64,000 nucleotides of DNA from Caprimulgus europaeus (Eukaryota; Chordata; Aves; Caprimulgiformes; Caprimulgidae): the NCBI GenBank assembly GCA_907165065.1, contig OU015528.1:71281474-71345473 (forward strand), written 5' to 3'. The notes under the pieces are model-generated. The model ran no database searches and was not told the DNA's origin. It saw only the letters and a program-made list of their open reading frames with translations. The position numbers and the translations under genes were made by a program. How positions within the stretch are numbered: the first letter of the stretch is position 1; each line of letters begins with the position of its first letter. Below, piece by piece: positions 10,809 to 24,896 of this stretch.

Positions 10809-12227
10809 CTACAGAAAAAAACCCCAAATCCTAAAAGCTTTTGCATCTCAATTGTTGACTTTTCCTGGAAGTATTTTGTGATGTACAACTCTGATATTGA
10901 AGCAGTGCATCTATCTGCCCCTCAAAACCCAGAGACAAACTCTTTTAAAAGTTCTGTAGTTTCCTCCACACAGGATTAATTTTGCTATTAAGTCTAAAGG
11001 TGTCCGAACTAGTTCTGCACACAACAGGGAAGTATCAGAAGCTTTACAGACAAATTAGTGCTGCACTCACTCGGATCAGCAAGACTAATATTGTGCCAGG
11101 CCTTACACATCCAATACTTATTGTGGATCCTCCTATATAAAGTAAAAGCTATTTAGTTTTCATTTGCCAAATTTAATAATTTCAAGTAGCCTACATCTAA
11201 ATTATTTAAAAAATGAAAAATTAAAAAGGAAACCCTCAATATTAATTATTTCAGTCTGGCATTTCAATCAAAAGCCTGACAGATTGTAGCATTGGTTGGC
11301 TCAGTTTTAATATCCAGTTAAACTTTGTTTTCAGGAAAGGAGCAAAACACGTATTTTGGAGGAAAGTAATCCAGCATGTGAATATAATTAAAATCCACCT
11401 CCAACCAATTTCTCTCTCAAGTCAGGAGCTGAAATGCAATCAATACTGGTACTGGAAAATCCCACAGGAGATAGCGGCTGAAGATTAATTTTCTATCTAT
11501 TCAAACCTGGCCTTCACTTACTGAATTACATTGTTACCTACCACTGACAGTCAGCAAAATAACTCACTCATTTCGCTGCAATGAATCTCCAGACCAATTT
11601 CTCCCTCCCTTATGAGGCAGATAAAATCCATTTCTCTTTTCAGTTCACATTTGTGCCATTTTAAGGCGCTTTTTTTTTGTTAAATAAATAACTTCTTTTT
11701 TTTCATGTGTCTATATTCACCATCAGAATAAAGGGAAATTGATATAGCAGCTAAAATTCATGTAAAGTGGGTTCTTTGTAGCTGTTCTTTGTGATCTTGG
11801 CTAAAGCACTTTTGGCATGATCTAAAATAAACTGGAGGTTAGTTTCTGGTTTTTATAAGCCAAATACAAAGCAGAAATAATGCCAATCTCTCTCAAGGGC
11901 TTTGAGAATATAAATTAATGTATGTACATGAGGTAACTGGAAGCTTTATGCCAAGAAGTATCACTGAAAGTTGTGTACGGAAAAGCAAATAACCATTAAA
12001 ACAGAATGAAACAAGGTAATTTCGGGAAACTCTGACATAGTTTTGCTGCTCATTTCAGTGCAACCAAACATATCCCATTTCCTTTCCACAGCATTTAGTT
12101 ACTTTTCATCATCATAGCCATAGGAAGATGAGTGGATTTTTTATCTCTACCTGTAAGTTTTCATTTAGTTGAAAAGCACACGTTACTGTAGAAATGAGAC
12201 ATATTTTTACATGAATATTAAACTTAC

Positions 12228-12257
12228 TGGGTTTTTGCTTCTGGCAGCTGTTGAAAA
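12228..12257 (-). other. Candidate microexon C (20 or 30 nt)
   Basis: A strong minus-strand donor (ACCCA|gtaagt) is preceded by two possible acceptors, ttttcaacag (20-nt exon, 12228-12247) and ttctaatcttcag (30-nt exon). The 30-nt version is phase-neutral and would read FSTAARSKNP. The 20-nt version would join exon D in its less attractive frame. There is no other support. Confidence 0.2.
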
Positions 12258-13002
12258 CTGAAGATTAGAAAACTGATATTAATTTTAAAAATGCCATCAA
12301 AACACACCAAAAAAACCACAACCAAACTGAAGCAAAGGCAGACTCTTTTCAGGAACAACACAGAAGTTGCTGAAAGCATCAGAACAGATTTAGCATCAGG
12401 ACTAAAGAATAAAAGGCACATTGTCTTCTTTCTTTTTTTTTTTTTTTATTCCTGACCCGATATCCATCAAGAAACAACAGGACCTGCTTGCTTTCATACT
12501 TATGTGAAACAGAAAATAATGGTTGCTAGTATTTTCCACTGTCCTCATATCTAGGGATTGTATTTTGCATAAAACCTCATTGTCACTATCAATGCCATTT
12601 TAAAGAATGAATGCAGAGATGGAATTAGAATTGTTACTGTTTTAGGGACAGTAAATTCTTGCTCTGTCATTCCTTTCTGTCTTACCTTGCAGATTTCCAA
12701 AAGTCTCATATTTTCATCTCTATATTTCTTTCCCTTTTTGATTTCTGAAAATCTGTTGAAATTTATAAATGTAAAATTTTAAACAACCGAGTCTCCCTGC
12801 CTATGCTTCTTTTAGTCCGCTCCCAGACCTATTCTGTATAAATGAATGCCATCATATACAAACGAATGTTATAATTTATAAAATAAGCATAGAATTTTTC
12901 CTACATTCAGTTCCTTACTCAAAATCAGTTTTACTGTTTTGTTGGGGTTTTTTTCCTCCCCTGAGGAAAGTGATCCAGTAAAACTACATACGCAGCCCCT
13001 CC

Positions 13003-13073
13003 AACGTCGCTTGTGGCCCCATTAAAAAGTTCCAGCTGGAGCTGATGGGGAGAGTAAAATGAAACGTCGCTTG
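13003..13073 (+). repeat. CpG-containing 11-mer direct repeat
   Basis: AACGTCGCTTG occurs exactly at 13003-13013 and 13063-13073, 60 bp apart, in otherwise CpG-poor DNA. The origin is unknown; it could be a regulatory site pair or chance. Confidence 0.6.
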
Positions 13074-14281
13074 AAGCACACGGCTCAGTACTATGCCTGC
13101 AGCAAGCAAATGATGAGAACAGCTCTTCTAAGGACAAGATAGAGTGAAGTTAATTTTGAAAAGGCAGCTAGAATGCATTTCTAACAGCCATTGCACCTTC
13201 ACAGCACTTTAGATAATGTCAGGAGTGCATCACCTTCTGATAACTTCTTTTACTTCATTTTCAATAGATGTGATTTTTGAGCTGTGGAAAAACTGTCGAG
13301 TGTGTTTAGGTGGCTGTGACAGAACCACAGTTTACTTCATTTTTGTTTGTCTGTCAGTCGGGGACTGCGGTCTTCATTCAGCTATGCTACAATTTTAAGT
13401 AAAGTGACATCCTTTTGCCTGGTCTTGAGGACAAAATTCAACCAAGAGAGTTATAATAAAATAAGAAAAAAAAGTAGTTCAGAGCTTCAATCATCTTACT
13501 TAGTCTGTTAGACAACAAAGAGGTATTAAAGTATATATACATATCCATATATATAAACATAAGAAAAAAATATATATAGTGTCTAAGTAGCTTCAGATGT
13601 AGGGAAAGAGTTTTCTGTTTGCAACTGTCAGTGTATCATGCTCAAAGACCATTTATTTAAAATGTATGTGTTGTTTTCAGTGCTTTTAGTGTTCTCATAT
13701 GCTTCTAATATATCAGTTGGTTACTGAATGTCAGTAAGAAAATGAATGGAACTCTGGACTGAGTATTTACATTAAATAAAAAAAAAAAAAAAACAAAAAA
13801 ACCCAAACCTTTACAGCAGCCATTTAATTTCAGTATTCTACCAAATGAATAACTTTAGTATGTATGAAATATAGGGTCAAATTAATTAAAAAGCTTTTAT
13901 TTAACCTCTCAAGTAATTTTTCTGAATGAAAACTCTATTTTGTTGATATTCATTTCTATACATCTACTTACAGGCTTGTCACTCTCTACTGTTACACAAC
14001 TGTATTATTTTTTATGGATGGTTCAAAACATGCTCTATGCATTCATCTGATCTTCATGGTTCACAGTTTCTGATCAGAATTTTCAGATACCTACAAAATT
14101 ATTATATAACCAAAACATAATAGTGTTTTGTTTTTCTTTATATCCCAGCCTATTCACAAAACTCACTGCACTATGAGCTTGGTTTTGCAAATAATTGAAT
14201 TCTTGATGTATTCTATTTACCAAATGTAAGGACTTGGAAGTCTGGGGATAGATTTTTTTAGCAGAGCCTGATAAAAAGAAA

Positions 14282-14514
14282 GTAGATTTAAACTAGATAA
14301 AAGGAAGAAATTTTTTACAATGAGGGTGGTAAAACACTGGCACAGGTTGCCCAGGAGGTCGTAGATGCCCCATCCCTGGAAACATTCAAGGTTAGGTTGG
14401 ATGGGGCTCTGAGCAACCTACTATAGCTGAAGATGTCCCTGCTCACTGCAGGGGGGTTGGACTAGGTGACCTTGAAAGCTCCCTTCCAACCCAAACCATT
14501 ATACGATTCTATGA
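14282..14514 (+). mobile_element. CR1 LINE 3' end fragment
   Basis: It contains AAGGAAGAAAT, ATGAGGGTGGTAAAACACTGG, CACAGGTTGCCCAGG, the GGGGGGTTGGACTAGGTGAC segment and a tail CCATTATACGATTCTATGA. The tail is slightly diverged, which suggests an older copy. Confidence 0.88.
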
Positions 14515-16154
14515 AAATCTGGCACTCTTGTAGCATATCAGTGAGTTACATTTTAGAGAAACAGATGAAAATGATTGGAGTTTCTTCATTTCTTCAGGTG
14601 GAGAGAGTTTCAAACCAGAAATCCAGGCTAAAAGAGTTTAAAGAGTTTACATTACATCTATGAACATGCCTCAAATACCAAAACTCAAGGAATTACAGTT
14701 TCTTGCAAATAATGGAACTATTTTCTTAATTTCTGACAAAAAGTAACATTATCAAGTTATAAGAGATCATTGGTCAATAAGCTAAAAAACCCTTTAAAAT
14801 TAAAAGATAGTAATAAAGGAATTAATGAAAATTATAACAGCAGTTAATTTAAATTTGTAATTATTATATCAGCATTTTATCAACCATGTTTTGAAGAAAA
14901 ATGTTAAAAGGACTTATACTATTTTTGTTTGGAATCATATGCACAGGACTTCTCCTTGCATTTTGTAGGTATACCTTAAAAAATTATTAAATAAAATTTC
15001 TATACAATTTACCAGGCAAGAAACTGGCAGAGAAAAACTGGTATGTTTTCAACAACATGCTGAACAATTAGCCAGCTAGAAAAAGTACTCATCATATGGC
15101 TGGTCAGGTATTAAAGAAGGAATTCCATGATAGACTAATTGCCCAAATGAGACAGAACATGGCATTACATCACGATAAAAATTAAAATCTCTTTAATACT
15201 TTTTTCCATGGGAAGTGGAGTGCACATATGCTCAGATTTACTGTGTTAAACTAAAGGTAAGAATTCAGACTCCTACCAGACTTACCAAATGGAACTTGTT
15301 ATTCCATCTTGTAAGCCAAGATCATTCCTCCATGTCCTTGATGCTTACTTGAAAACTGAATGTATAAGCTGCCCGAGTCAGTCTGTTCCTGCAACTAATA
15401 TCCTCTCAGGTCAGGGAGACTACCTACTTGCAATCATAGGCCCAAGGCAAGAAAACCACAATACACGTACCTCTGATTTGAAAAGGCAAAGAAGAGACTC
15501 TGTTTCGTAAGTGTCACAAGGTAAGGCAAAGGAGGTTAGACCAGGTGGCAGGATAAGGGAATGGAAAATCTGAATTCACCTAAGCATATTAGCAATTTAT
15601 GTAATTTATTTTAAAGACCTATGCAAACAGTTTGCCCTTCCTAGAACTGACATCATATATCAGTGAGTTGGACTTACTATGTGTTGAAACCTTGATTTCT
15701 TATTTAAAAATGAGAAACGAACTGAATGTTATATTCTCTTCTCATCGTTACAGATTACAGCTGACCTTCACAGCAAAGCTGAATAAAAGTCTGCTGCAGT
15801 AACATCAATATGCAAAAATTCATTTCTGTCCTCTCCTATTTTCTCTTTGACTACAATGTCAAGTAAAATGAAATCTGTATTTTACATTTTTAAGCGCATA
15901 AGACATGTAAGATATTTATCTTCCTAAAGATAAGTGTGACACTTCCTTCCCATCAGGAACCTCTCCCAATCCACACAATGTTTCAAGAACGATGGAGAGC
16001 TGCCTCATAATGACATCAGCACCCTTGGACCCATCCCATATTATCCCATGCATTTGTGTGTATGTTTGACATGCTTCAGTGGTCCCTAAATCTGTCTTCC
16101 TCTGTTGTGGGAATAGCTTCCTTCACACAGCTCTCAGGATAAGGCACTTGGCAG

Positions 16155-16400
16155 ACTGAGGCAAAGAAGGCACCAAGTATCTCATGCTCACTATGTCCTT
16201 AGCCACAAGGTCCCTTCCCCATTGAGAAGTTTCTTTAGCTTTCCTTTTGATATCAATGTACCTAAATAAGCACTTCTAGTTGCATTTTATGTCCCTCAGC
16301 AATATAAACCCCAGATGAAATTTGACTTTCTAATCCTATCCCTTCCATCCTTTAAGGTTCAGGCAACATCTCTGTATCCCTCCTGGGTCCTAAGTCCTGA
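16155..16400 (-). mobile_element. Degenerate CR1 ORF2 fragment (region before the reverse transcriptase)
   Basis: Read on the minus strand, the block aligns by eye with the CR1 ORF2 linker between endonuclease and reverse transcriptase. Remnants of the segment containing LLNG and ending in AFFA are visible, for example LKKLLNGEGTL and a final GCCTTCTTTGCC. Several stops and frameshifts are present, so it is an old inactive copy. The limits are approximate; weaker similarity may extend to about 16550. Confidence 0.6.
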
Positions 16401-17281
16401 TCAGGAGTTCAAGAGTCATGAAGTGTAAGCCCATCTGAAACTCTCAACTTGATTCTCTTCTATATGGGGTGATGGTCTGGGAAAACTCAGGAGTTTAGGA
16501 CGATGATGTTCACTAAGAGATTTTCCTACCTGCCCTTAAGGTATCATGTATTAGAACTGCCTACTTCAGCACTGATAGTGGTTTGACTGGATAAGATGAT
16601 GCCATTAACCAACACGAGGAATATATGGTCATATTAGAATAAAACCACATCTCACTACAACTAATTAAAATGCTATGAACAGTTCAGAAAAACCCAGTGA
16701 ATTATTAAAAAAAATAAATAAAATTCATAGCATCCTTCAAATTATTGTAGTCACATCCCACTAGAGTATTCAAACATATGTAATAAAATAAAATAAAAAT
16801 ATCAATTGTTGACAAAAGCCATTAGACTTGGTCATCTACACCTTCAAGACCAAAATGCACTCTGGATAATTTAGATATTTCATATATCATCCAATTAAAT
16901 TTCAAACTAGAAACTACTCTACTCTTATTGGAATAAATTATACTGCCTACCTTTTATCACCCTCACATCTAATTAAAGATCATACCCCCAGAGAATAACT
17001 GTTAAATCCTCTTAATGTTTCATTGGGAATTAGTTATAATACCCACTGAATATGAACATTTAATTAACTTGATTTTTTTCATCTTGTGCAGTTGTCTTTG
17101 CCTTGCTTTGCTAAGCCATCAACTGATCCTGTTTCACAGCACATTCTTATCTTCAGTCATACTGGTTAGGTTCAGATTTTGTAGATCTTGCAGCGTACTA
17201 ATTGGCTATTGCTCTTTCTTCTTATTTTATACCATCTTCTGTGTCAATAACAACATTAATAACAGTAAAGCCCTGCTTTGA

Positions 17282-17344
17282 GAAGGAGGTTGGACTACAA
17301 GACCTCCAGAAGCTCTCCTAATTTATTTTTTTCTGTGATTCTTT
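17282..17344 (+). mobile_element. Short CR1 3' tail fragment
   Basis: GGAGGTTGGACTACAAGACC, then CCAGAAGCTCTCC, and a terminal TTCTGTGATTCTTTG match the last about 60 bp of CR1, with an inserted T-rich stretch. Confidence 0.65.
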
Positions 17345-19434
17345 GAGTTAACGCTAATGGGGCTCAAAACACTATACAAACATCACCCACTAATTCATGC
17401 TCACATAAATATAATGCAGCTTTTCACTAATTAAATGGCAGTCATATATAGGTAGATAAAACTAAACCATGCACTGACCTCTAGGTTATATATGAATTAT
17501 AGACTTTCCCTACAGACTAAAAAATGTATAATAATTTAAGGAAACTGCCATAACACTATGTAAGACTATTTATATAGAGGTTTTTTTAAAAAATGCTACT
17601 ATGGTAAAAAACAACAATATAATAAGTTAGAATAGTATTCACAGAGACTGAATGGAATTTTATAAGGATATTCTGCTCAGGAAGAGAAGCACATCATAGA
17701 GAAAGAGACAAACAAAAACCCCAAAAACATACATGAAAAAAGAAACAAACAAGCACTAGAAAAGGAAAAAGAAAGAAGAAGCAGGTCAAGTTTTAGATGT
17801 TGAAAGAACTAAAAAAAAACAAACAGCCAGTAAAAGAAAGTACCTCTATAAAAGGTCAGCTGAAAACAAGTTCACAAGTTTTGAGGGTCTGGACAACATG
17901 ATTCCTCACTGGATTAAAAGTTATTTGCAATACAGACCATAAAAGAGAGCTGCAAGAGTAGCTGTAATTCACTTTTTCACATACCAGCACTAAAACCCCT
18001 GTAAGACTTCAAGTCACATGACAAAAGCAGAAGCACAGACAGTCTTTCACAGCCATGTGGGCAAGAAATGTTTCTGAAGCTAAGCCCCAGACTGCTTCAT
18101 ACTCAGCCCTACTCAAGGCATGACTCAGGTGCAGAACTGCAGACCTTGCATAAAATGAGAGGGTTCAATTCTGAAGCTCTGCTGCTTTGCCATATTTATT
18201 GCAAATGCTGGAAACTAGAGAAGTTAATGAAGCGAACTACAGGAAAGGATAACACTATGTACAGTAAGAAAGCCTTATACTTCATAGAATAGACTGATCA
18301 TCTACTGACAAACACCTACAAATGAAATACTCTATATTAGACATGGTTGTCTTCTTCAGTCTGTTTTTTCTGTTTGGTTTTGGTTTTTTTAACATCTATT
18401 CTCCAAAAAAAAAAACCAGGGAGGCAGCATGTCGAGAGTGGGTATGTGGAAAGGCCAGGGAAAGTGATCCAGCCTTTTGCAGATGATATTGGCCAGTTCA
18501 GAAACAATCTCATTTGCAGAGGCAGGACAGGAACAGGTGAGGAATTGCACTTCAGATTCAGATCAACTAATAATAACTGAATACACTTTACAGAATAGGG
18601 ATCCCAGAGTGTCTCCTCTGCCGCATATACAAACTGAGTATTAAAGTCAATTTTGTAATTATAACATTTACCTCATCTCAGCCATACTTATGATGAAGGG
18701 TTCATTTGGTCATTTATTTCATCTGAGATATGAGTGATCTGACTTGCAATTTTCAACACCTACTTCTACCTTCAATCAATCATATCAAAAACATCAGATT
18801 TGGTCTGTTTTGTACCACTTAAAAATCTCAGTGTGACCCACGCATTTCAAAGTGACATCTCAAAACTCTTGTACAACATTGCTACCTATAATCAGGCTAC
18901 AAAGCACTCGCTAAAAATCACTACTTTGAATGCTATAAACATTCTATAACAAGATCAGCTTTTGGAGTTGCTTTTATTTACCAATAAACAATTACACTGT
19001 CTTTGCTGAAATTGTTATCACTCATGCATGTGATATTAGTAGGAAATATCCTGAAGGAAGAAATTTTCCAGTAAATTGATGAATCACTAGTTTTAGGACT
19101 GAATTCTGATCTTTTGTGTGGCATAAACTTAGCGTCCATGGGGAGACTTCAAGCACTGCTCTTTTGTGCAAATTTGCCTCCAAGGCAGCATTCTCCACAT
19201 TAAGAACATCCTCATCTTTTTTAGGACATTGACAACTACAGTTATCACTCTTGCCATTATTATTTCATAACTCTGTTTCACAGGTAGGAGATAGCTTTGG
19301 GGCAGTCATATATTTTATTAGCATGTATTTTTCATTGCAGCCTCAAATGTATATTCATTTGGGAGAAAAGAAGACTTGCACAAATTTGAATAAAGGAATA
19401 CAAACCTGACAACTAGTTTTTTAACCAGAATACT

Positions 19435-19459
19435 AAAAAAAAAAAAAAAAAAAAAAAAA
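19435..19459. repeat. A25 homopolymer
   Basis: A run of 25 A with no recognisable retrocopy on its 5' side. Similar runs occur at 20103-20122 and 27495-27514, with T-runs at 53101-53118 and 58444-58460. Confidence 0.9.
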
Positions 19460-22400
19460 GTTAAAGAAAGCAAGAAAGCTTGGTCCCTGTGGCAATAGAT
19501 CATTATAATTTCAATAGGAAGCTCGAAGAAATGCCTTTTCTGCCTATGAGTTGGACTCAAGCTTACCTATAATGCCTTGAAATGGAAAGACCTGACATGT
19601 TTCCCTGTGATACTTGGTAAAAGGGACACATTCCTCAGTGAACAATGCAAACAGTCCTGGTACTAAAGCATCAGGGTCAGTCATGCCCTACTATCAGTTC
19701 TAATGCTCATTCTCCAAAGAATGGCTTTCAAATTAGACGTTAGAAATTAAAACAGGGGATTGCAGACATAAGAAAATGCATAGCAAAACCAATAGAGTAT
19801 GCATTTTAATAAAAGGCCTGGAAGTCAAGGTACCATGAAAGGACCAAAAATAAAAACAGTAAGTCCTCTTGTATAAGAAGGATGAACAAGAGATGTAAGA
19901 CCAGAGAGCATAACAATACGGTTTTCCTGCTTACTCCTCCTCCCAATATACTAAAGATAAGACACTTTGTACTATCTTAAAATGGGATTTTTCTACATCT
20001 TCACTACAGCAAGAAATGTATGTTTTAACCATAAACATCACTTCCACTATACACTGCAATGCAAGAGATACAACTCCCCAAAGTGTAATTAATTTGTTAC
20101 ATAAAAAAAAAAAAAAAAAAAATGGATTATGTTTTTAAGGCAGTTCACTTTCAAACATGTTCATTCATATGGAGTTTTTTCAATGAATGTACCAAAGAAG
20201 GTATGTTCTATGATATCTAGAATGTAATAACTTAACGGAGTAACATCACTAAATATGTTGTATATTTGAGAAGCACAGGACAGAGGCTTTGATTTCTCTC
20301 AAGAATCAAAAAGTGCAACAACCAGGAAGTATCTTCTGAAAATGGAAATAGGACATCTATGGGAATCTATAAAATTTTTCCCTCTTTATAAAATTTTAAA
20401 TGTATTATAGACTTAATTATTAATTCCACATACTACATGCCAGTAACAAAAAATAGGTTAATATTCAAGATCTATTTTAATAAAAATGAAAATATAGTTG
20501 AAAAATATGACATTTATTACAGATTAGAAATCCTTGTTCTAATGAAACTTCTCTAAGGTTCTAAAAATGTTCATCATATAGATGCTTCAACAGTCCTCGT
20601 CTGACGGTCTTTCATAATGGAAGATATAATTTATACTAGCACAAATGTTCTTTCAATCTTGCAGCTTTGGTCAGGCTAAGAGCAAACTAACCTGGCAAGA
20701 TGTCTCCCTTGTCTGTATAAAAAAAGGCTAGAATAGATCATTTGTCTGTATAGCTATTACCTGTTACAATGAGAAGGAAAAAATAAAAAGCAAAAAAAAA
20801 CCCAACAAAATCTATGTCATGTTGCCATGAATCAGAATAATTCTGGCACAGATACAGCTTGACTTGTCAAAGAGTTTATATTCAAAATATTTCCATAAAA
20901 CATCAGTTATTTCCCATGTAATACTTCAGTCTACTTACAAGCTTAGCCATTACCCCATATCAGTATCACAATTCTCAAGAATTTACAAAATATCGTCTAA
21001 AACAAGTGTTAAATGGTATTTTCCAGTGAAATTTTCACATGCCTAATTCTATTGCATACCATCAAGATACTGAACAGAAAATATGAGAATTAGATATGTA
21101 AATATTTTTGGTTAGATATCTAAATTACTTTGTTCTGCTGAAAAGCCCTAGCAGGTCAGAAGGAGAAAAAATTAATCTAAAAATAGCTGCAACTTACACA
21201 CATGAAAAACTGTAACAAAAAAATCCCTGAAGAGATCTGCTATAAATGCAAGACTACTTGTCATTGCCTTCTTGAGAAAAGGGGTGTACAAATCATTTAT
21301 TGTCAAGTTATCTAACTACATTTTCCTGTCTGTACGAAATATACTTTTCCTATTTGTCCATCACAAATGAAAATAGCTGGAGCAAATTATTTATGATTCA
21401 TGTTAACATTTTTTTTTCAGCATCAAAGAAGATAAGAGAAGATAAAAAGAAACATGGCACACCATAATTGTGACTATCCATTTCACGTATCTGTTATCCG
21501 TGATGTTACAATGTCAATCCATATTAGATCTCATACAATGAAAACAGAGGGAATAAGAGCAACACACAATTTTACATAAGCAAGCTGGCTACTATTTCTA
21601 GGTTATCCTGCTGTAAAAGGAGACTAGGTCTTCTACAGCCTATCACTTAAGTTCATCCTAAATTACTTAAGACTAATTTCTCATTGGAAGTGCCTATTCT
21701 TCACTGTTTATGAAAAGTGGTTTTAAAATCCACCTGTAGCTAAAACCATATGGCAGGATATTGATTTTATTATTTGTATGCTGGCATCCAGAGCTAGTCA
21801 AAGCAGTACGATAAACTCCTCATACATATGCAGATTCAAGGGAGATTTCTAAAGGTATGTATTATCAGAATATGCTTAAAAAAACTTCAAAAACCAGAGG
21901 AAGTTCATATCTGCTGGATGGCATGTACTAGGTAAAGCAACCTCTCCCCAGCTTTCTTTATACTGTCAGAGCAGGTCCAGCAACTGGCAGCTTTCAAGAC
22001 TTGCAGAAAACTGGCATCACCTTTACATTCTCTTGAAAAGTCTTTTTGTACCTGCTATCTTTGAGACTTGATACCTGGAGTCCCTCATTTGCCCTGCCCT
22101 GACTCCAGACCCTTCGCCCAACTGACCATACTTAGGTGCCATCTCCCTCTCTAGGGCTCTGCCTGACCCAACTCACAGCTCCTGGGATAGAGGTTTACGG
22201 AGAAAATCCATATAACACGCTATACTTGTTTGTTCAATAAATCAAATCATTCTAAGATTTTTCAGTGTAAGTTATGAGAAAAGACAGGAAACTCCTAAGT
22301 TCTGCTGGCAGGAGGAAAAAAAAATCAGCATTTCTTTGACCAAATCTAGAGTAGGTTCAGACTTGGTTTCAAGAAAACCTGGACTAATTCATTAACAGAC

Positions 22401-24848
22401 TCCTATTTTTAAGTTAATCATAGATGCAAATCACAGCCAATTTTGCAATATTTTGATACCATAAATAAGTAAAAAAGAAAAATTTAAAAAATTTAAGTCT
22501 ATAAGCAAAGATTGAATAAACTTCCAACGCCTCAGTCAGCATGCCTCTAAATCTCAGTGCCTCTTCTAGGGAAGAAGCAGACCCACAAGGACTGTGCCTC
22601 TTAGATAACCATTCTGTTCTCAGCTTACCTCTGCCCAATATTTCCTTTGGCCATAAATGCACATTAAAAACCAAACCAAACCCAACCCAAAACAACCACA
22701 AAAATTTCAGGGGTGTAAATTATTTTGTTTTTTAAAAAGAATAGGATGTGGATGTTCTGGAGCAAGTAGGGGGGGAACGCATCCTGTTTGAAAATTTTCT
22801 TGTCTCTCAGCTCTTCATCTTAAAATAGAAGACAGATTTTGTGGGTGGAAAGAGAACAGGTTAGATCTTACTCCCATTTCCCAAGAATGATTAGAGTGTT
22901 CTAAAAAACACTTACAAAAGAGCAAGAAAAAGATAATTACAATCACTTCCTATGTCCTCCATCCAATTCATTCCACCTTATATACCCAGAATTGTGGTAG
23001 CTAAAATCCAACAGAAATTATGTTTACATTCACACCTAATCATTCTTTCTTAGTTTTACAATAGTTTTCAACTTGATGGAGATGTATTTTTTTTAAATCA
23101 TTATTATTTACTAAAACTTGATAGCTGCATTTATTCTGCAGTTTTAATCTCAGATAGAGCTAATGTTTCAGGTATTATTCTAAAATAAAAAGGCATCATT
23201 GAATTAGGAATGCTATCTAAACCATGTGGCAAAGACAGCTCATCAGTTTTAAAAGATTTCTCCCTGCAAGTTTTAAAAAGTAACAAAAACCTGCTTTTCA
23301 TATTTAAAAGTCTTGCTCCAGATTGCTTTTCTATAGTGGATCCCACACATTGACCCTAATCATAGAGTGAATTCACATTTTTTGCAGGTACTTACTCCCC
23401 AAAGGGACCCATAATTCTAGAAGCTTCAGTAAAATATATATTAAAAAAAAAAAAAAGAAAAAAGTACTATTACCAGTTAATATATTATCAATTGCACAAG
23501 TACTGCTTGGTTAGTCATGACTGCAATCCAATGTGGGATTGCATGAAGGAAATCTCTAATAAATCACTTATGCTAACTAGGAGCACAGCTCTTGCCAGGA
23601 GATGCAACTGGCTGCTCCCAATTAAAGCCTAATTAGTAAGACCTGTAGAAGAGCTTCAAACTTCCAATGAGGTGTGGCTGTTTTCATGTTAAATAAATAT
23701 TTGTTTATTTATTTCTAATATTCAGTCCTTTCAGTTAAACCACTGAAGAATTTCAACATTCTTTTCCATAACCTGTTATAGCATGAACAGGAAGGAATTT
23801 ATAAAACCATGACAATAAATTGCTCCAAAAAGGTAGAACAGAAACACAATGCAGAGAGGAGACAGAGAAGCATTCAGGAAGCAATCAAGAAAGAATGAAA
23901 ATTAAGCAATTAATTGCTAAGTGGAAAGGTGGATTACCTGAACACATGGAAACAGAAAAAATAAATTTAGAAAGGATCTATAAAGAAGGTGTGGAATCAC
24001 TAGAAATAAAATGGAGTACAAAAATTAGGAAAGAACTGAACAGTGAAGCAAAGATGACTGTCAATAGGGTGGGGTACCAAGGTCAAGAAGAGAATACAGG
24101 CAAAACAATATTAAAACCTATGAGAAAAGGCATATTAATGTGGTACCACCCAGTTGTCCAATAAAAGCACTACAGCATTTGTCCAAAGAGTCACAGGACA
24201 CAGGCGGTTGACACCTGTAAATTAAAGTGCATGACACAGACTGCAATATATCAAACTGAAAGGGTTCTAGGGAATAGGACAGTGAATGAAAACCTGAGAG
24301 ACCTGTATTAAATTACAAGTTTGGCCATTATCTTCCTATGAGATATGAAAAATGGGAATATAATACCTCCTACCTTGTTGTGAGGATAAAACTCATTAAT
24401 TATCAAGAAGTGCTCACACATTACAGCGCTGTGGGACAAATAAGCAAGTAGAATCTAATTGCTGTTGTAGGATAAAGACTACAAAAGGTATATTACTGAT
24501 TGATGGACTAAAGGGGTTACAAATTGATTGTTTTATCTAAGAGACTGAGAAATTCAAAGGAAAAAGAATGATTGGTCTTCACATGCTTTTTTTTTTTTTT
24601 TTTTAAGTCCAAGCAAACAGTCATTAGATTCAAAAAGGCCCATCAAGACAGCAGATGAAAAAATGAGCAAGAAGGATCTTCTGAATGCGGTACATAAACA
24701 GGAAGAAGGAAAGCAAACTATACTGCAGAATATTAGCATACACCTGAAAAAATACACAAAATTTAAGTTGGAGAATTACTTTTCTGTTAAAGCTATATTT
24801 TTAAAAAGATGAATGAGACAAATAAAGACTGGTAGACAGGACCAGTAA

Positions 24849-24896
24849 GATTAATTTCTCCTAGAAATTAGATTAATTCTCCTAGATTAATTTCTT
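24849..24896. repeat. Short tandem duplication (about 22-bp period)
   Basis: GATTAATTTCTCCTAGA is followed by GATTAATTCTCCTAGA and a partial third copy GATTAATTTCTT. A second small repeat (AGATCTAAAA twice) follows immediately. Confidence 0.75.

Noticed and set aside
19435-20122. Poly(A) runs as tails of processed retrocopies
   Set aside because: No gene-like sequence precedes either run, and no flanking duplication is visible.
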